Below are positions 1 through 11,734 of a DNA stretch of 64,000 nt, one piece after another. The notes beneath the pieces were generated by a model. It ran no database searches. It had not been told where the DNA came from and was given only the letters and a program-made list of their open reading frames with translations. Position numbers and translations under genes: made by a program. Source of the DNA: Branchiostoma floridae (taxonomy: Eukaryota > Chordata > Leptocardii > Amphioxiformes > Branchiostomatidae); the NCBI RefSeq assembly GCF_000003815.2, contig NC_049995.1, forward strand, positions 5,791,552 through 5,855,551, given 5' to 3'. How positions within the stretch are numbered: the stretch's first letter is position 1; every line of letters begins with the position of its first letter.

Positions 1-304
1 TGACAATTAAATCTTTCAAAACGGGTCCGACATATTGATCACTCCTTATTTGTTGTCTTATAACCATTTTTTAGAGAATGATTATTTAACACCAATGAAA
101 GTTACCGGTACAATTGAATATGCATGCATGGCAACATCGCCAATAAAACCGAAACAACCTTTCCAGGTGAATCTTTTATGCAGACTAACGCAATTTTTTT
201 TTATAGAAAAAGATCAAATACAGCATTGACAACCGTCTGTTCGTCATTATGGACAATCAACATGAGCACATATCAGATACAATATATCATAAAATTCACC
301 TGTC

Positions 305-540
305 ATCATGGTAACAGACATCCTGTGGTGTCCCGAGTTCGATACCCGCCGTGCCCCCGACGTTGTGCACTTGAGAAAGGCACTTAACACGACTTTCCTC
401 ACTTCACACAGGTGTAAAAATGGTCACCTGACTTCGGTCGGGGAGGTAAAGAAAAGACTACATTTACCTTGTCTGTACTGTGTATGTGGCACATTGTCCT
501 AGTCTGTCCAAAAGCAAATAGAAAAAAACAAACAAACATA
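305..540 (+). mobile_element. tRNA-derived SINE copy
   Basis: A tRNA-like B-box (GAGTTCGATACC, about 333-344) is followed by a body with the pattern AGGCACTTAACACGA...TTTCCTCAC...CAGGTGTAAAAATGG, then an A-rich tail with AAACAAACAAAC at about 524-537. Similar bodies are common in SINEs of marine invertebrates; this is recalled, not searched. The A-box is not clear. It lies in the intron upstream of the stathmin-like exons. A related but decayed copy in the opposite orientation is at about 43.43-43.69 kb. Confidence 0.6.
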
Positions 541-599
541 ATGTAGCAAGTGGCAGGACAGAGCTAAAAGGGCTGATCGCTAGCTGTGTCAATGTGCTT

Positions 600-960
600 G
601 AGTAAGAATAAAACAGAGTATTAGTTTGTTAGGCTAGACGTAGACTATGTGAAGGCAAACATTATCATGTATCTGCCTTCAAAGTTGCCTTCCTAAAGTT
701 TCTAATTGCTTGTTAACAGATTGTTTTTTGTTTACATATTATTGTTTTTAATGATTTTTTACAGATCGTGCTGAGTGACGCAGCCGGTCACTAGATGCTG
801 TAGAGTAAGAAAAAACAGAGTAGTAGTTTGTTAGGCTTGACGTAGACTACGTCAAAGGCAAAAATTTTAATGTATCCGCCTTGAAAGTTGCCTTTCTAAT
901 TTCAAACTTATCATTTGTTTTTCATTATTTTTACAGATCGTGCTGGGTGACGCGGCCGGC
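600..960 (+). repeat. Tandem duplication of an intron end and exon start
   Basis: Two adjacent, roughly 80-90% similar copies, about 600-794 and 803-960. Each holds the run GTAAGAA...ACAGAGTA.TAGTTTGTTAGGCT..ACGTAGACTA, then a pyrimidine-rich stretch, a TTTACAG acceptor and the exon-like start ATCGTGCTG(A/G)GTGACGC. The second copy leads into the real exon at 937. The first copy (exon-like from 765) reaches an in-frame TAG after nine codons, so it would act as a truncating alternative exon if used. Confidence 0.7.
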
Positions 961-1877
961 CCTCCCCCCAGGCCCTCAACCCCCGCTAAGAGCCCGCGGT
1001 CCGTGACCCAGGAGGACATCACCAGGAAGATGCAGGAGGCAGAGGAGAGGAGGAAACAGCGCCAGTCTCAGATCATGGAGAAACTCCAACAGGTGTGACC
1101 TTTCAACTTTGAACCCTATATGACCCTTACTTCTTATTTGTCATGATGAAACAAGTGTAACGCGTTAACGTTCGATTCAAACTTGATAGCATTTGTTCGC
1201 AAGAGAAACTAGTCAGTTCATGGACATATCCTGACTCCAGGTTAGCTCTCAGACCTCATTACCCATCATTCAACAGGGTCATAGGGAGCTGTTACAGACT
1301 TCAATTCACCTTTGACCCATTTCTAGAGTCACGTGTCTAAAATGATGCACCAATCAGGTTGTCTGCACTCAGTGGAGAGTAGAACTCTCCTACTAACCTC
1401 TAGCTATAGTTTCTTGCTCGATGTTTTTGTTGATAATCATCTGAAGACCAAAATCTTTTTACGTCGTCCACATGATAACAATCTCTTTATATGTAATTAG
1501 ATAAATCATTTATGTATATTACTGTCCTTGTATCTACATTTACATTTACATTTACATTTGGCACTGGCTGCAAATACACCAGATGAATTTAAATTTAAGA
1601 AGCGAGAAGAGGTCAAGTCTATACATAGTCATTGTAGAAAAACGTTATAAAATACAACATTCTTATAGCTTATATCACCGTAATTGTACTTAGAACCACT
1701 TTATATTCATGCCCTGTAGTTACCTTGTAAGACAAGACTATAAAGTACAATAAAGAGCTTTCATTCTTTATGAAAATTTCCTCTTTCTTTATTCCATAGG
1801 AGGAGCAGAAGCGTGAGGAAGTCCTGAAGCGAGCGGCGGAGGTCAAAAAGAATCAGGGCGACGAAGACGCCGAATGA
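937..1877 (+). CDS. Stathmin-like protein, last two coding exons (5' part outside window)
   Basis: Exons 937-1092 (52 codons, phase 0 at both ends, acceptor TTTACAG, donor GTGTGA) and 1800-1877 (25 codons plus TGA, acceptor CCATAG). The C-terminal peptide opens with a Pro/Ser-rich linker containing AKSPRS and continues as a charged helix with EDITRKMQEAEERRKQRQ, then EEQKREEVLKRAAEVKKNQ and an acidic end. The pattern EEI..K...AEERRK.....L..L...R..EVL..A is that of stathmins, cytosolic phosphoproteins that bind tubulin dimers and promote microtubule disassembly. The helix is much shorter than in vertebrate stathmins and would lack most of the second tubulin-binding stretch. The first coding exon lies upstream of the window. 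A generic coiled-coil protein remains possible, as highly charged helices align easily. Confidence 0.55.
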
Positions 1878-4800
1878 TTGACACATTTGTCAGACGACAT
1901 TTCAAACATGGCTGTAGCCAGGACGCTAGCACCCAAGTAAATTTTCGACAGGCATGATTGATTGAAATGGACTTTTGTAGAGAGAAAAAAATCACGATTT
2001 GAAGGGCTGCGAAATTTATCCTGGAGATAGCCATGTTTGAAAATGGTAGTCTATAATACCTGCATCTTTGTATGCTCAATTGTTTGTAACTGTCAATCTT
2101 GTAGTTAGGACACAACACATGGCAATCCTTTGGCTTCGTCTTTTGCAGCAGTCACTCCACGTCATCAGGATCCGTTGATTTCATTGGACGGATGTCATCG
2201 ATTGCCAAATAAGGCAAAACTTGGTGTTCTATCGCTTGCTTTATTTATTGCGGTTGAAATGACGAGGAATCTGTTGCAGTAGACGTTCGCGGGATTTTTT
2301 CACTCGAATTTGCATGATTTCAAGCCTATAAAGCCCTAGACCTGATGTCGGATTGGCCAAGGAAAATAGATTCTGACCAACCAAATTGGTGGGAACAAGT
2401 TTTCTCGTAATACTTTATCAGAAGATTAGCTACTTTGATTGGTTAAAAAGGGTTTGGTACGATCGATATTCACCAATGATAAGATCGCTCATGTAAGGAT
2501 GGAATCATGCAAAGACAAGTTTAACATGTTGTGATATTCTTACGATAGTAACTTATATTATCGGCAAATGTTTGTGCAATTTTATAGTGCACGGTGCAGC
2601 AAACGACTGAAATATATCTATATATATATGGGAAGGTTTTAGTTGCAAATAATATATTGGTATCACGAATTTCGCATCTGTACATTGTTGAATGGAACGC
2701 ACAGGTATTGGCTGCAGAAAAGGGAAATTTGCATAGCGTGGAGAAATATTGTCCAAGCAGATGTATAAGTTTGGCTGTTTTAAGCGTCTTTCAAGTGATA
2801 CGTTTTCGTGTGAAATAGTACCATTACAAAGACACATAACAAGCAAAAATAAAACACCATCAGCAATCAACAATCCTAAGTCAGACATCTGCTTTGGGCG
2901 ACTAGTGCTGAGACAGGTGATGGATACAACTGTTGATTGGTTTGAACCGACCACGTGACTCATATACTACGTTTCTATTGGATGGAGGTGATATGCAATT
3001 AGGTAATGTATCAATCACTATGGCGCCATGCAGTCTGATAGTTGGTGGATGCATCGTGTGATTTTTGGTGGTAAAATGATCAAATTACCATAGAATTTCA
3101 ATATTCAAGACAAGCGTAAAACTGCCTTTTTGTGAATATATGCAATCTTTAGTGTAAAGGATATTCTTATATTCAAGCAGAGGTGTGGCTTGGGGCTTGT
3201 CTTCTCTTTTTCATTATTGCAACATATATTTACAAGACACTCAAGTCGTTACTTATATTTAATGTCGCCACCGAGAACGAATACAATTACATGGGTAAAT
3301 GAACACAAGAAAAGAAAACAAAATAACAAATTAGCAAAGCACTGAAGCAAAATTTACAAATCAAAATTCAAAGATATCAGCTGAGGATATGAAAAAACTA
3401 CCTTGTTCCTACCTGGTCTGACGAACTCTAAGATTTAAATGGAAATAACATAGAACAGGCCACAACCATACCTCTGTTTGGAGATTAGAAATACCATGTT
3501 TAGTTGCCATTGAAAGCCATCATCTCTATACTACAAGTGCAATTATGTCTTGTGCCTCTTGTGTGTACGCTGTATGCTCTGCCCAGGTATAGTAAGAAAG
3601 CTAGACAGCTCGACTGTGATTTGAACGTCTCATCCTGACCGAAACAATGAGACATTTTGCCCCAAACGTCTGAACAAACAATGCTGGTTGGCAGTATAGA
3701 TTGGTACCCCGGATGATTAGGAGCTGATTGGTCATGATATTAAAGTGACCCGAATGGTATGAAGCTGATTGGTCAATATTAGTACCCCGGATGGCAAGGA
3801 GTTGATTGGTTAACATTTGTGACGGTTATATCTTAAATAGGAAAGGATTCCAACTTGTTGCACTGACCTTTAAATATCTGTTGTACCGCTGTATAGCAGT
3901 TACAATCTATAATCAAATGTTAAACATGTGAAAAGGAATGTCACAACTGCTTCGGGAGTACATTGGTAGCTGTGCTCGAATTTGGTTTGGTTTATAATAC
4001 CGACTATGCTCGACTTGAGTCATAAGAACGCTTGTGAGAATGTATGAAGTTATCGTGTGTAAAACTGTGTTGGTGCTCTCTATCTACACAGACTAGCATG
4101 AAAAACGTAGCAGTGTTAGCAAATAACATCAAAGGAAACTGAATATTTGCTCGAACTCAATGTGAATGACCAACGGTTTCAGACACATGACCTTATTTAT
4201 GTACACGTGACTAAGCATATTTTGGTCAAAGCTGTAACCCGCCACTCAATTAAAATGGCGGATTTTGTGAAGGGTAAAGAATCGGTGAGGTGCATGCTGG
4301 GTACAATGTGTTGAAAATACCTTGAACAGGAGCAAGAGTTCAGTGACCTAAGAAGATCTTACGACATTGAAGATTTTACGACGTCGAGAACTTTACGACG
4401 CTTCTCACGCACTGCTACGTAAACTTGGCTTGTGAATGTACGTGTGAACTTTGACCTCTTCGTGTCATTCCTGTCTAATAAAAGCCATTCCGAAAAAATC
4501 TTTACTCGCCTGTTCTTGTCTTTATATGGTTGTTATTAGCATACAAGAGTAGGGACATTTATCGATTGTTTCAGAATCCAAGTGACAAGTGACCTCGACA
4601 ATTTGTCTGAAGTCCTACGAAGTCTATACCGTCTGCCATCCCCGGTGTGCCCCAATGTAGAATAGCCTTCCTGATTCCTCTCACAATTTGATTCTTTGAT
4701 GGTTCGATGTTAGATAACATCAGAAGGGTATATATATATATATATGCAAATGCATGTGAAATTGAACTATTTTATTATGGTAAATGTAATTTCAGTGATT

Positions 4801-5258
4801 TAAAAACATATTTGATGCCATGGTTGTCACGTGTTATAACCATGCGCAGTTTAAGAGTTAAAGACCTCCTTTTTTCGCAGAATAAAGCATCAGTAGAGTA
4901 CAATACTACACATTTTTCCTTCTCTGCTTTATATCTTTTTCATCATTTTTTTTTTAGTATTGAGTGCTCTTTTTGTTTTCAAATTGTTCCCCTATCTTAG
5001 TCAAACTAGGCTTCAGGAATGTACAGGCTACAAGGTTATGAAAGGTAGTGGTGAAACTGATAGTGGCGATATAGCTCCCTTTTTTGGGGGGTGAATTTAA
5101 ACCTTATCTCAACTTATCCTGACATATGTCATTCCAAACTGTCAGTTTTTATCCCGGCTGCGATAACGTTTTACGGTACATCTCATGAGCATGCGCGAAA
5201 TTCCTGATAACCAATCAGCTGTCGACAATGAAGGTTAGACATCTGGGTAGTAAGATAC
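1878..5258. other. 3' UTR and intergenic sequence, no gene seen
   Basis: No ORF with recognisable conservation. The first part must be the stathmin-like 3' UTR. A clear AATAAA followed by GT-rich sequence is at 4477-4482 and could be a distant polyadenylation site; another AATAAA-like string is near 2848. A run of ATTGGT repeats lies at 3.70-3.81 kb and a short (TA)n tract at about 4727-4745. Confidence 0.5.
3699..3812. repeat. Three ~40-bp repeats with ATTGG (inverted CCAAT) boxes
   Basis: Three diverged units each contain GTACCCCGGATG or a variant and end in (A/G)GCTGATTGGT or AGTTGATTGGT. The conserved core GATTGGT is the reverse of a CCAAT box. No ORF starts nearby, so a promoter role is not shown; the spacing may simply be a short tandem duplication. 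Confidence 0.5.
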
Positions 5259-5528
5259 GCCAAAAAGCAGTTACTCAAGCAACTGGATATGATTTTGAAA
5301 ACGGTAAGACGTTTCAGATAACATCCGTTATCAACACATGCCTCACTCTTGTTCCTTTTGGACTACTAAAATTGTATTCCGGCCTTTTTATATATTAATT
5401 CATAGCATAGCTAGGATATAAAAAACATTCTTCAACGAGATCTCTTTAGTGTCACTGACGAAAGATAACAGAAACGTCTGACCGTTTCCAAAATCCTTTC
5501 CAGTAGGTTGAGTAAACTACTTTTTGGC
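5259..5528. mobile_element. MITE family A, full copy with ~65-bp terminal inverted repeats
   Basis: The left end reads GCCAAAAAGCAGTTACTCAA then CAACTGGATATGATTTTG and AAACGG.AAGACGTTTC. The right end, 5464-5528, is its diverged reverse complement, ending TACTTTTTGGC. A 14-base direct repeat CAATCAGCTGTCGA occurs near both sides (about 5212-5225 and just after 5528); the left one sits 33 bp outside the inverted repeat, so it is not a clean target duplication. Relatives are at 51048-51164 and, as a fragment, 36381-36434. Confidence 0.7.
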
Positions 5529-6756
5529 AATCAGCTGTCGATCTCTGCTTTCACCAAATGTTGTCCCCAAAATCTATTACACTATCCCTTGTGAAAAAAT
5601 AGTTTATAATTTGTTAACGCCGTGAGAAAAGTTAAGACGGACACGGATCAGAAAATGGCCGTTGAAAAGGTAATTGACGGTTAGAAATAAAAAGAAAATA
5701 TTAAATTTTTTTAGATTCTAATATTACGTTTCATCTATTACGTATACCCAAGGAAAATGTAGGTATTGTTGTGACTGTGTCTGTGTGTGTGTGTGTTTAT
5801 GTTTACGGATATCTGTGGTCAGCATAACTTATGAAGGTCTCGATGGATTATGATAATATTTGGTATGTCGGTAGGTGTTGGGAAAGCTTCTTGCGACTGC
5901 CCTTGGTACTGCAGCAGAACTTCCGTTGTTGTTGAATAGCTACGGTCTTGTTATGTTTCGTTTGGATTCATGTATTTTCTTTTATCGGGAAATACCGTCA
6001 CTGAACGAATTTCAATGCTAATAATGCAGTCAAAATCGACCGAAAAACGGCGAATACTTCAACCATAGCCTTTAGAAGTCAAATCGATTTCACATGTACA
6101 ACACACGTACTTTGTACAGTAGAACTAGTGATTACCAGTCAGGAGTTCAAGCAATCTATTTCTTTTAAGACCTGAAGCGCTGAAGGATATCTATCAAGGG
6201 CCGTATCACGAGAAACAGCCTCTCTGAAAAATCAATACGCGCAGCGGGTCACTGTAATTATCTAGCCGCGCAGACCGATAGCATAGGCTTTGGACGATTC
6301 GCGATATCAGCCTGACTCGATTTGTAAAAAGTAATCGAACAACGTGCCATCAGTCATATGTAAGGACATGGTCAAGATATGGATCTAATGCCAGGGGCAC
6401 AAAAGTTCCAATTGACATCTGAGCCTTTTATCAATATCCTACAAATTTTAAACATTGCAGATTTTAAACATTGCAGTCATTACTTTCCAGGCAGCGTCTT
6501 TTTTAAAATCAGTTGGTAAGTGGAGAGACAACAAGACGAGTAAACGGTGATGAGACATGTGTAGGTCGAGTTCCCCATGTCGTAAATTCTTTGAAGACAT
6601 TGTCAGAATGTTTGAAAATGATTCCCTTCCTATTTCAAGTAGAAAGAACTCAAGGTGTCCGACTTTCTGCAGAGCACACCTCAGGTCACAGCTCAATTTT
6701 CGTTTTTTTTTTCGATACGGGGCCCCTCCGGGGAGTTTACGGACTGTTTTTCTACA
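5529..6756. other. Intergenic, degraded repeat sequence
   Basis: No gene recognised. From 5745 to about 5960 a GTGTGTGTGT tract leads into CCCTTGGTACTGCAGCAGAACTTCC-type sequence. The same order of motifs occurs near the 5' end of the 1.07-kb transposon at 32.62-33.69 kb, so this is probably a decayed relative of it. The rest has only short shadow ORFs. Confidence 0.4.
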
Positions 6757-8190
6757 CTTCAGTTCAGTTCAGTTCAGTTTTATTTGAGTCCAACTTGCAC
6801 GTGCACTGTACAAACAGGCACATGAAATCTGTTGGCCCACAAGGGCGCTGCACATTAAGACCGTGTAATGCAAGATAATACACAGGTAGGATTAAAATCA
6901 ATTAAAATACAATTTCCAATAAAATTAAGATAGCACATACATTATAAAATCTACTATACTGTACAGCTCTTTGAGTAGAGTTTCAGTGCACGGGGCATGA
7001 AAGACTGGGCGTGCCTATTCGTCCTACTGAAAGAGGGAGTGGGTTGTTTAGGACGTCGCAGGCTGTAGTTGCTCTGTGTGGTAGATATAAACTCATGTAG
7101 AGGACTGCCATCATCTTTCAGTATGTTTTGAATGGTTTGCAATGTTGCCTGATCTCGCCTCATGGACAAGGAGGGCAAGGACTCTACAGGTATCCCAATG
7201 ATCTTACAGCAACGCTTTTGTATTCCCTCGAGCGAATGGGAAAGGTGATTAGGCAGCCCTCCCCACACTGGACTGGCATACTCTAACAAGGGACGAATAA
7301 ATACCAAGTAAATGCGTGTAAGCACATCAGTAGACAGTCCAGACTTCTTAGCTACAGTTAAGTAGTACATTCTTGGACGAGCTTTTGACAGCATATACTG
7401 GACGTGTGCGTCCCAAGTCAGATCGGAGGAGATAACAATACCGAGGAGTTTGAATGAAGTGACACGTTGTATCTGTAGGCCAGCTATTGTCAGATGGGGT
7501 GGATTGGGAACATTTTCCTTGTTCCTCGTACTAATTACCATATCTTTGGTTTTCTTAGCATTCACAGACAGGGAAAAACCTCCACCCCATTCAACAACAG
7601 CGTCAACAGCCTTTTGTGACTGACCGGGTAAAGACCCCATCAACAGTTCCGAATTAGTTAGATCATCAGCATATTTGACAGGCAGTACAGACTGAGGCAA
7701 ACATACATCCAACGAGTTAATGCAGATAACAAACAATAGCGGTGACAACAATCCACCTTGTGGCACACCTGACAGTACATCGTGCGGCTTTGATAAACAG
7801 GATCCCCACTTCACTATTTGTGATCTACCTTCTAAGTAGCTACTGATTAATGTCCATAGTGATTGTCTGATGCCCATGTCCGCCAAGGATGACAGTAGTC
7901 GGCCATGGTCGATGGTATCGAACGCTCGACTGAAGTCGACGAAAACTGCGTGAATGTCCATCTTGGGTTTGGCATTGAGTGCCTCATGCCATGACTGTAG
8001 AATGTGGATAAGGGCTGTAACAGTAGATCGTTTCGCCATGAACCCATGCTGAGACGGAGCCAGATTCCTTACAGTGTCCTGTAGTAAGGCGTCTCGCAGA
8101 AGCCCCTCGAATACCTTGCTGACGCAGCTCAGCAAGGAGATCTGCCGGTATTCCGCGGGAAAGCTTGGTCTTGCCTTTTTCGGCAATGAC
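6757..8190 (-). mobile_element. 5'-truncated CR1/L2/jockey-type LINE
   Basis: The minus strand carries an RT-coding fragment (8186 to 6954), a short 3' UTR and a terminal microsatellite: four CTGAA units follow AATAAAA at about 6757-6785. A short tandem-repeat tail instead of poly(A) is typical of CR1/L2-group LINEs. No endonuclease-coding region is present upstream, and a stop (TAG) precedes the RT ORF, so the copy is 5'-truncated and dead. Confidence 0.8.
6954..8186 (-). pseudogene. LINE reverse transcriptase fragment (410 codons)
   Basis: The peptide spans RT fingers, palm and thumb: EYRQISLLSCVSKVFE (the usual YRPISLL motif, with Q for P), QHGFMAKRST, VFVDFSRAFDTIDH (motif A), SGVPQGGLLSPLLF (motif B) and VKYADDLT (catalytic YADD, motif C), then the thumb and a C-terminal stretch around YLVFIRPLLEYASPVW. 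Family and motif order fit CR1/jockey-like non-LTR elements. The usual N-terminal endonuclease is missing and a stop codon lies just upstream in frame, so it cannot be the start of an intact protein. The remaining frame is open, which suggests a fairly young insertion. Confidence 0.85.
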
Positions 8191-8620
8191 CCCTACTTGC
8201 CCCCGTGGGACACATTGTGGCTGGGGACACCTGGCCCCTATTTTACGAATGAGGTCAATATCCCGAGCAGCCTCGTCACCCTGGGTAAGTCAAGCTTGCT
8301 GAAGCTAGATGCTTCTGACTTGGGGAGAAGAGATGCTGCCACAGTGAGCATAGTTCAGTGCCTCGAAGTGGTCAATGGCCTTGCACTGAGCAAATGTCTT
8401 AAAGAAAGCCCAAGAAAACAAACCCATAAGTGTCGTGGACAGTGCACAGTCTTGTAGACATTGTACGGACGGTTTGGTCTCTTTCCGCCTTCATCACGCC
8501 TGGCTTATGGACTGACATCGTGAGAAAGAACCTGATCAAAGAACGCGAACCAATATATCAATCCATCGAAAGTTCAACCAATAAGCGAGTGGCTACACGG
8601 GTGCAGTCAAACGTTTTGTA
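8191..8620. other. Unassigned sequence between LINE fragment and tandem array
   Basis: Short ORFs exist on the plus strand (for example 8074-8457), but they overlap the LINE or lack recognisable conservation. It may hold decayed upstream LINE sequence, but I could not match it to endonuclease motifs. Confidence 0.3.
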
Positions 8621-9260
8621 TGTCTACGCATTCCAGTCAAGGACATTCAGGGTAAAGGTCACCAATATAAGCATGCGCATATAGGGTCCACTTTTTTTCC
8701 GAAAAGCCCTCCCGTAGAAAATCATTCTCTCATTATTATTCTCAAGTCGTGTAGTTCTATGTTTTTGTTCTGCATTTCTACTTTTTGTTTAGTATGACTA
8801 CGCAATCAAGTCAAGGGCATTCATGGTATAGGTCACTTATATTAGCATTCGCATAGGGTCCACTGTCTTCGAAAAGCTCTTCTGTAGAAATTCTAAATTT
8901 TTAATTCTTATTTCAAGACGTGAAGTTCTATGTTTTTGTTCTGCATTTCTATGTTTTGTTTTGCATGTCTACGCATTCAAGTCAAGGACATTCAGGGTAA
9001 AGATTACTAATATGATTAATCTTGGACATAGGATCCACTTTCTCCAAAAGCCCTCATGTACAAAATCTAAATTTCTCATTCTCATATTCAAGATGTGCAG
9101 TTCCATGTTTTTATTCTGCCTTTCTACTTTTTTTAAATGTCTACGCATTCAAGTCAAGGTTATCTACATCATGGTAAAGAGCAATTACATAAGCATGTCC
9201 ATAGGATCCACTTTATGGAAGAAGCCCTTCTGTAAAAATATAGACGAAATCTTCAATAAG
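8621..9260. repeat. 172-bp tandem repeat, four diverged units
   Basis: The anchor TG(T/A)CTACGCA.TCAAGTCAAGG starts units at 8621, 8795, 8966 and 9138, giving periods of 174, 171 and 172 bp. Each unit also has AT.GCATAGG(G/A)TCCACTTT, AAAAGCCCT...GTA, TATTCAAG..GTG.AGTTC.ATG and a T-rich end. Short ORFs inside do not stay in frame between units, so it is non-coding. Confidence 0.8.
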
Positions 9261-10059
9261 AAGAGACAGTATATGGTGTAGAACTCCAAAACTTCAGACT
9301 AGGATCGGCAGGATTTTGCCGGATACACAATATTTCATTCGTAGGCCTCACTACGGTCCACATGCTAATTGACAACCGTAAGATGGACGTCTTGGTCAAT
9401 ATTTTCCCGCCATCGCTTACCTCGCATTTCTTAACAGGTGATCTATTAACTGAGTTGATACTTTTCCACTTCCTTTCACCTTTAATTGCCCACACGTTGT
9501 GTTGACATGTCTGTACTGATTGTGTTTTGTGTACTCGTTGTCCTTAATGTCTATATACCCGGTTATGCTTGTGACTAGCTATGGGTGGGCAAACACTACA
9601 ACGACGACTACATTGGCGCGTGTTGGTTGTTTCTGTCTTATTTCTGTCGAGAAGGCTATTAATAGTCTATCTAAGGTGTGTACCTTTCGGTCGATGTGCG
9701 CTGAAAGAAACATCTTCAGAAGCTACCGCTGGCCTTGAAACAAGGACGGGTGACACGGTTAACGATCGGAAGAGAAGTCACTTTTCTCATGCGGCGGCCA
9801 TGATAGATCTAAAACGAGTTCAATAAGGCAAACAAAAGACTGTCCATCATAATTAGCAGTTCAACCAATGATAGCCTGCTAATTAGAAAAGCGACCAATA
9901 AAAATGGCTTCATGTCAAATATTTGCATCATCATGTTTTTAATCTTTTGGGACTAATCGACTTTGGGTACACTGTCAAAGGTTGATGTATAGTGAACTCA
10001 GTATTCTACGGAGACCTTTATAAACTCTAGGACTCTAGATAAAGAAACATTAACGGAGA
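9261..10059. other. Intergenic, nothing recognised
   Basis: Moderate GC and small overlapping ORFs on both strands, without domain motifs, repeats or convincing splice-linked exons. Confidence 0.4.
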
Positions 10060-10350
10060 ATGACACTGACGGGACCCCAACATCCCGTCCCTCGTATAGG
10101 ACGTAAAATGAGGTCCCGTGTCTGGGTCGAGCCACACCCAAGGTACGTTAAAGAACCCACCACACGTGCGATAGTGCGGTGTGAGTGGTTCAAAATCTTC
10201 AGTCCCTGGCCGCACCAAGGGCAATTACTGTCGTATTGGGGTCATGAGGCGCTGTATACAGGCTGCCATTTCAGACCCTTGCGGCTTAGCCCCGTCTATT
10301 GTAAGCTCTTTGCAATTCAGCCCCTGGTTGCGAAAAGAGAGTAGTTGGCC
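10060..10350 (+). mobile_element. SINE or LINE 3' tail ending in a pentanucleotide repeat
   Basis: The conserved-looking string GGTCGAGCCACACCCAAGG..CGTTAAAGAACCCACCAC with GTGAGTGGTTC, then TGTAAGCTCTTTGCAATTCAG, runs directly into the (AATAC)n tract at 10351. A unique body followed by a short tandem tail is how CR1-group LINEs and SINEs that share their 3' ends terminate. The family name cannot be given from sequence alone. Confidence 0.5.
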
Positions 10351-10452
10351 AATACAATACAACACGATACAATATAATACAATACAATACAATACAATAC
10401 AATACAATACAATACAATACAATACAATACAATACAATACAATACAATACAA
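10351..10452. repeat. (AATAC)n microsatellite
   Basis: About 20 copies of AATAC, uninterrupted from about 10376 after a slightly imperfect start. It is likely the expanded 3' tail of the adjoining retroelement. It creates spurious long ORFs on both strands. Confidence 0.9.
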
Positions 10453-11734
10453 CATGCCAAGCTGATAGCCACCAACATTATCTTTTGGGATCCAATAGGA
10501 TGAAGGATGTAAAGGGGCAGAAATCGTCTTCAACAACTTGAAAAACAACAACACCAACATCTAGGCTTTACCATATCAAAAGTAACGTGCCCCGGAAAGG
10601 AGATAGGTGCAGCCAGGGGACTAAAAGCCTGTTGATTCAGCATGACAGTTGTTGTTGTGCTGCCCCTACGACTGATTACAAAGCTATGGGACTGATGGTG
10701 ATGGTGATGAAGTAAAGTAAGACATGTAAGGATCAAGATCCTTTTAGATTCATATTGAAATTTCAGAAAACACTTTGATGTGAGAACGCTGAGTAGGGGC
10801 ATGTCTCAAAAGCGCCTCCTAGAGTGAAAAATAGCACTAACATTACAGTATCACCGACGAAAACGACAAGTTCACGACAGCAACATGTGGACAATAATAG
10901 GACAGTCGTACAATGTACTGCACAAAATCAACTAAAAAGGATGCAATGGGACAATTTCGAACGCCTTTTTTTGTATCCCTGGATAATCATTTACCACATT
11001 TTGACGATGAGCTTGTTAAAAATTTGCCTTGCAGCCCCAACTGGCTGATTTGGGAAACAAATTCACAAATATTTATACAATTAAAATAACATAAGTCGAC
11101 ATAGACAATACAATCGGAGAGTTCTGATGTCCATTATATCACGGTAGATACTGTTCTGGTGGCAGAAACGTTTTTTAAAAATTCTTTAAGTCCCACACAA
11201 CCACAGGAACCTGATGTTCTACGATTATGAAAATCATAAACAGTTCTCTGACTAAAATATGGACTAACCGGAATTTTCTCATGCAATGTTTACCAATTAT
11301 ATAAATGTCAACCCTAACCAGTGTAAAAGACGAAGTTTGGTTTACGTTGCAGAAAGGCAAATTGACCAAAGGTATATCATTGAAACGTTCCGTGTTTCCC
11401 TCTTTCAGACTAATAAGACCAAGTATGGCGAACCACGTCAAACTTGAATACCTGAGGCCTAAGAATAACTTTGTTGTTCTTCCAGCGCTTGCGCAACAAT
11501 GTTAAACCACTCACGGGTAGAAAGGACCGGTGAGGTGAGGTGAGGTAAAAAGGAAATCTTGTTGAGTCAGAGCGCTGCTGTGCCACTGCAGGCAGCACGG
11601 CTGTTTTCTGCACTACCCAGGTCCTGTGGTATAACGGTAAAACTTTCGTTGTTTCGTTTCGCTAGTTGAGTATGATGCTATAGCTTTGTATTTGTACCTC
11701 TGATATCAATTGTATGGTGTGTTAGAATTGGATC
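10453..11734. other. Upstream region of the LRR gene
   Basis: No gene recognised. It contains a CATCACCATCACCATCA-type triplet tract on the minus strand near 10.70 kb and a GTGAGGTGAGGTGAGGT tract near 11.53 kb. The proximal part should hold the LRR gene promoter and 5' UTR, but no TATA box or initiator can be supported. Confidence 0.4.

Noticed and set aside
8074-8457. 127-codon plus-strand ORF overlapping the LINE fragment
   Set aside because: Its first half is antisense to conserved RT sequence and the rest shows no family features.
10181-10560. ORFs on both strands through the (AATAC)n tract
   Set aside because: The microsatellite has few stops by composition and translates as simple IQYNT/CIVLY repeats.
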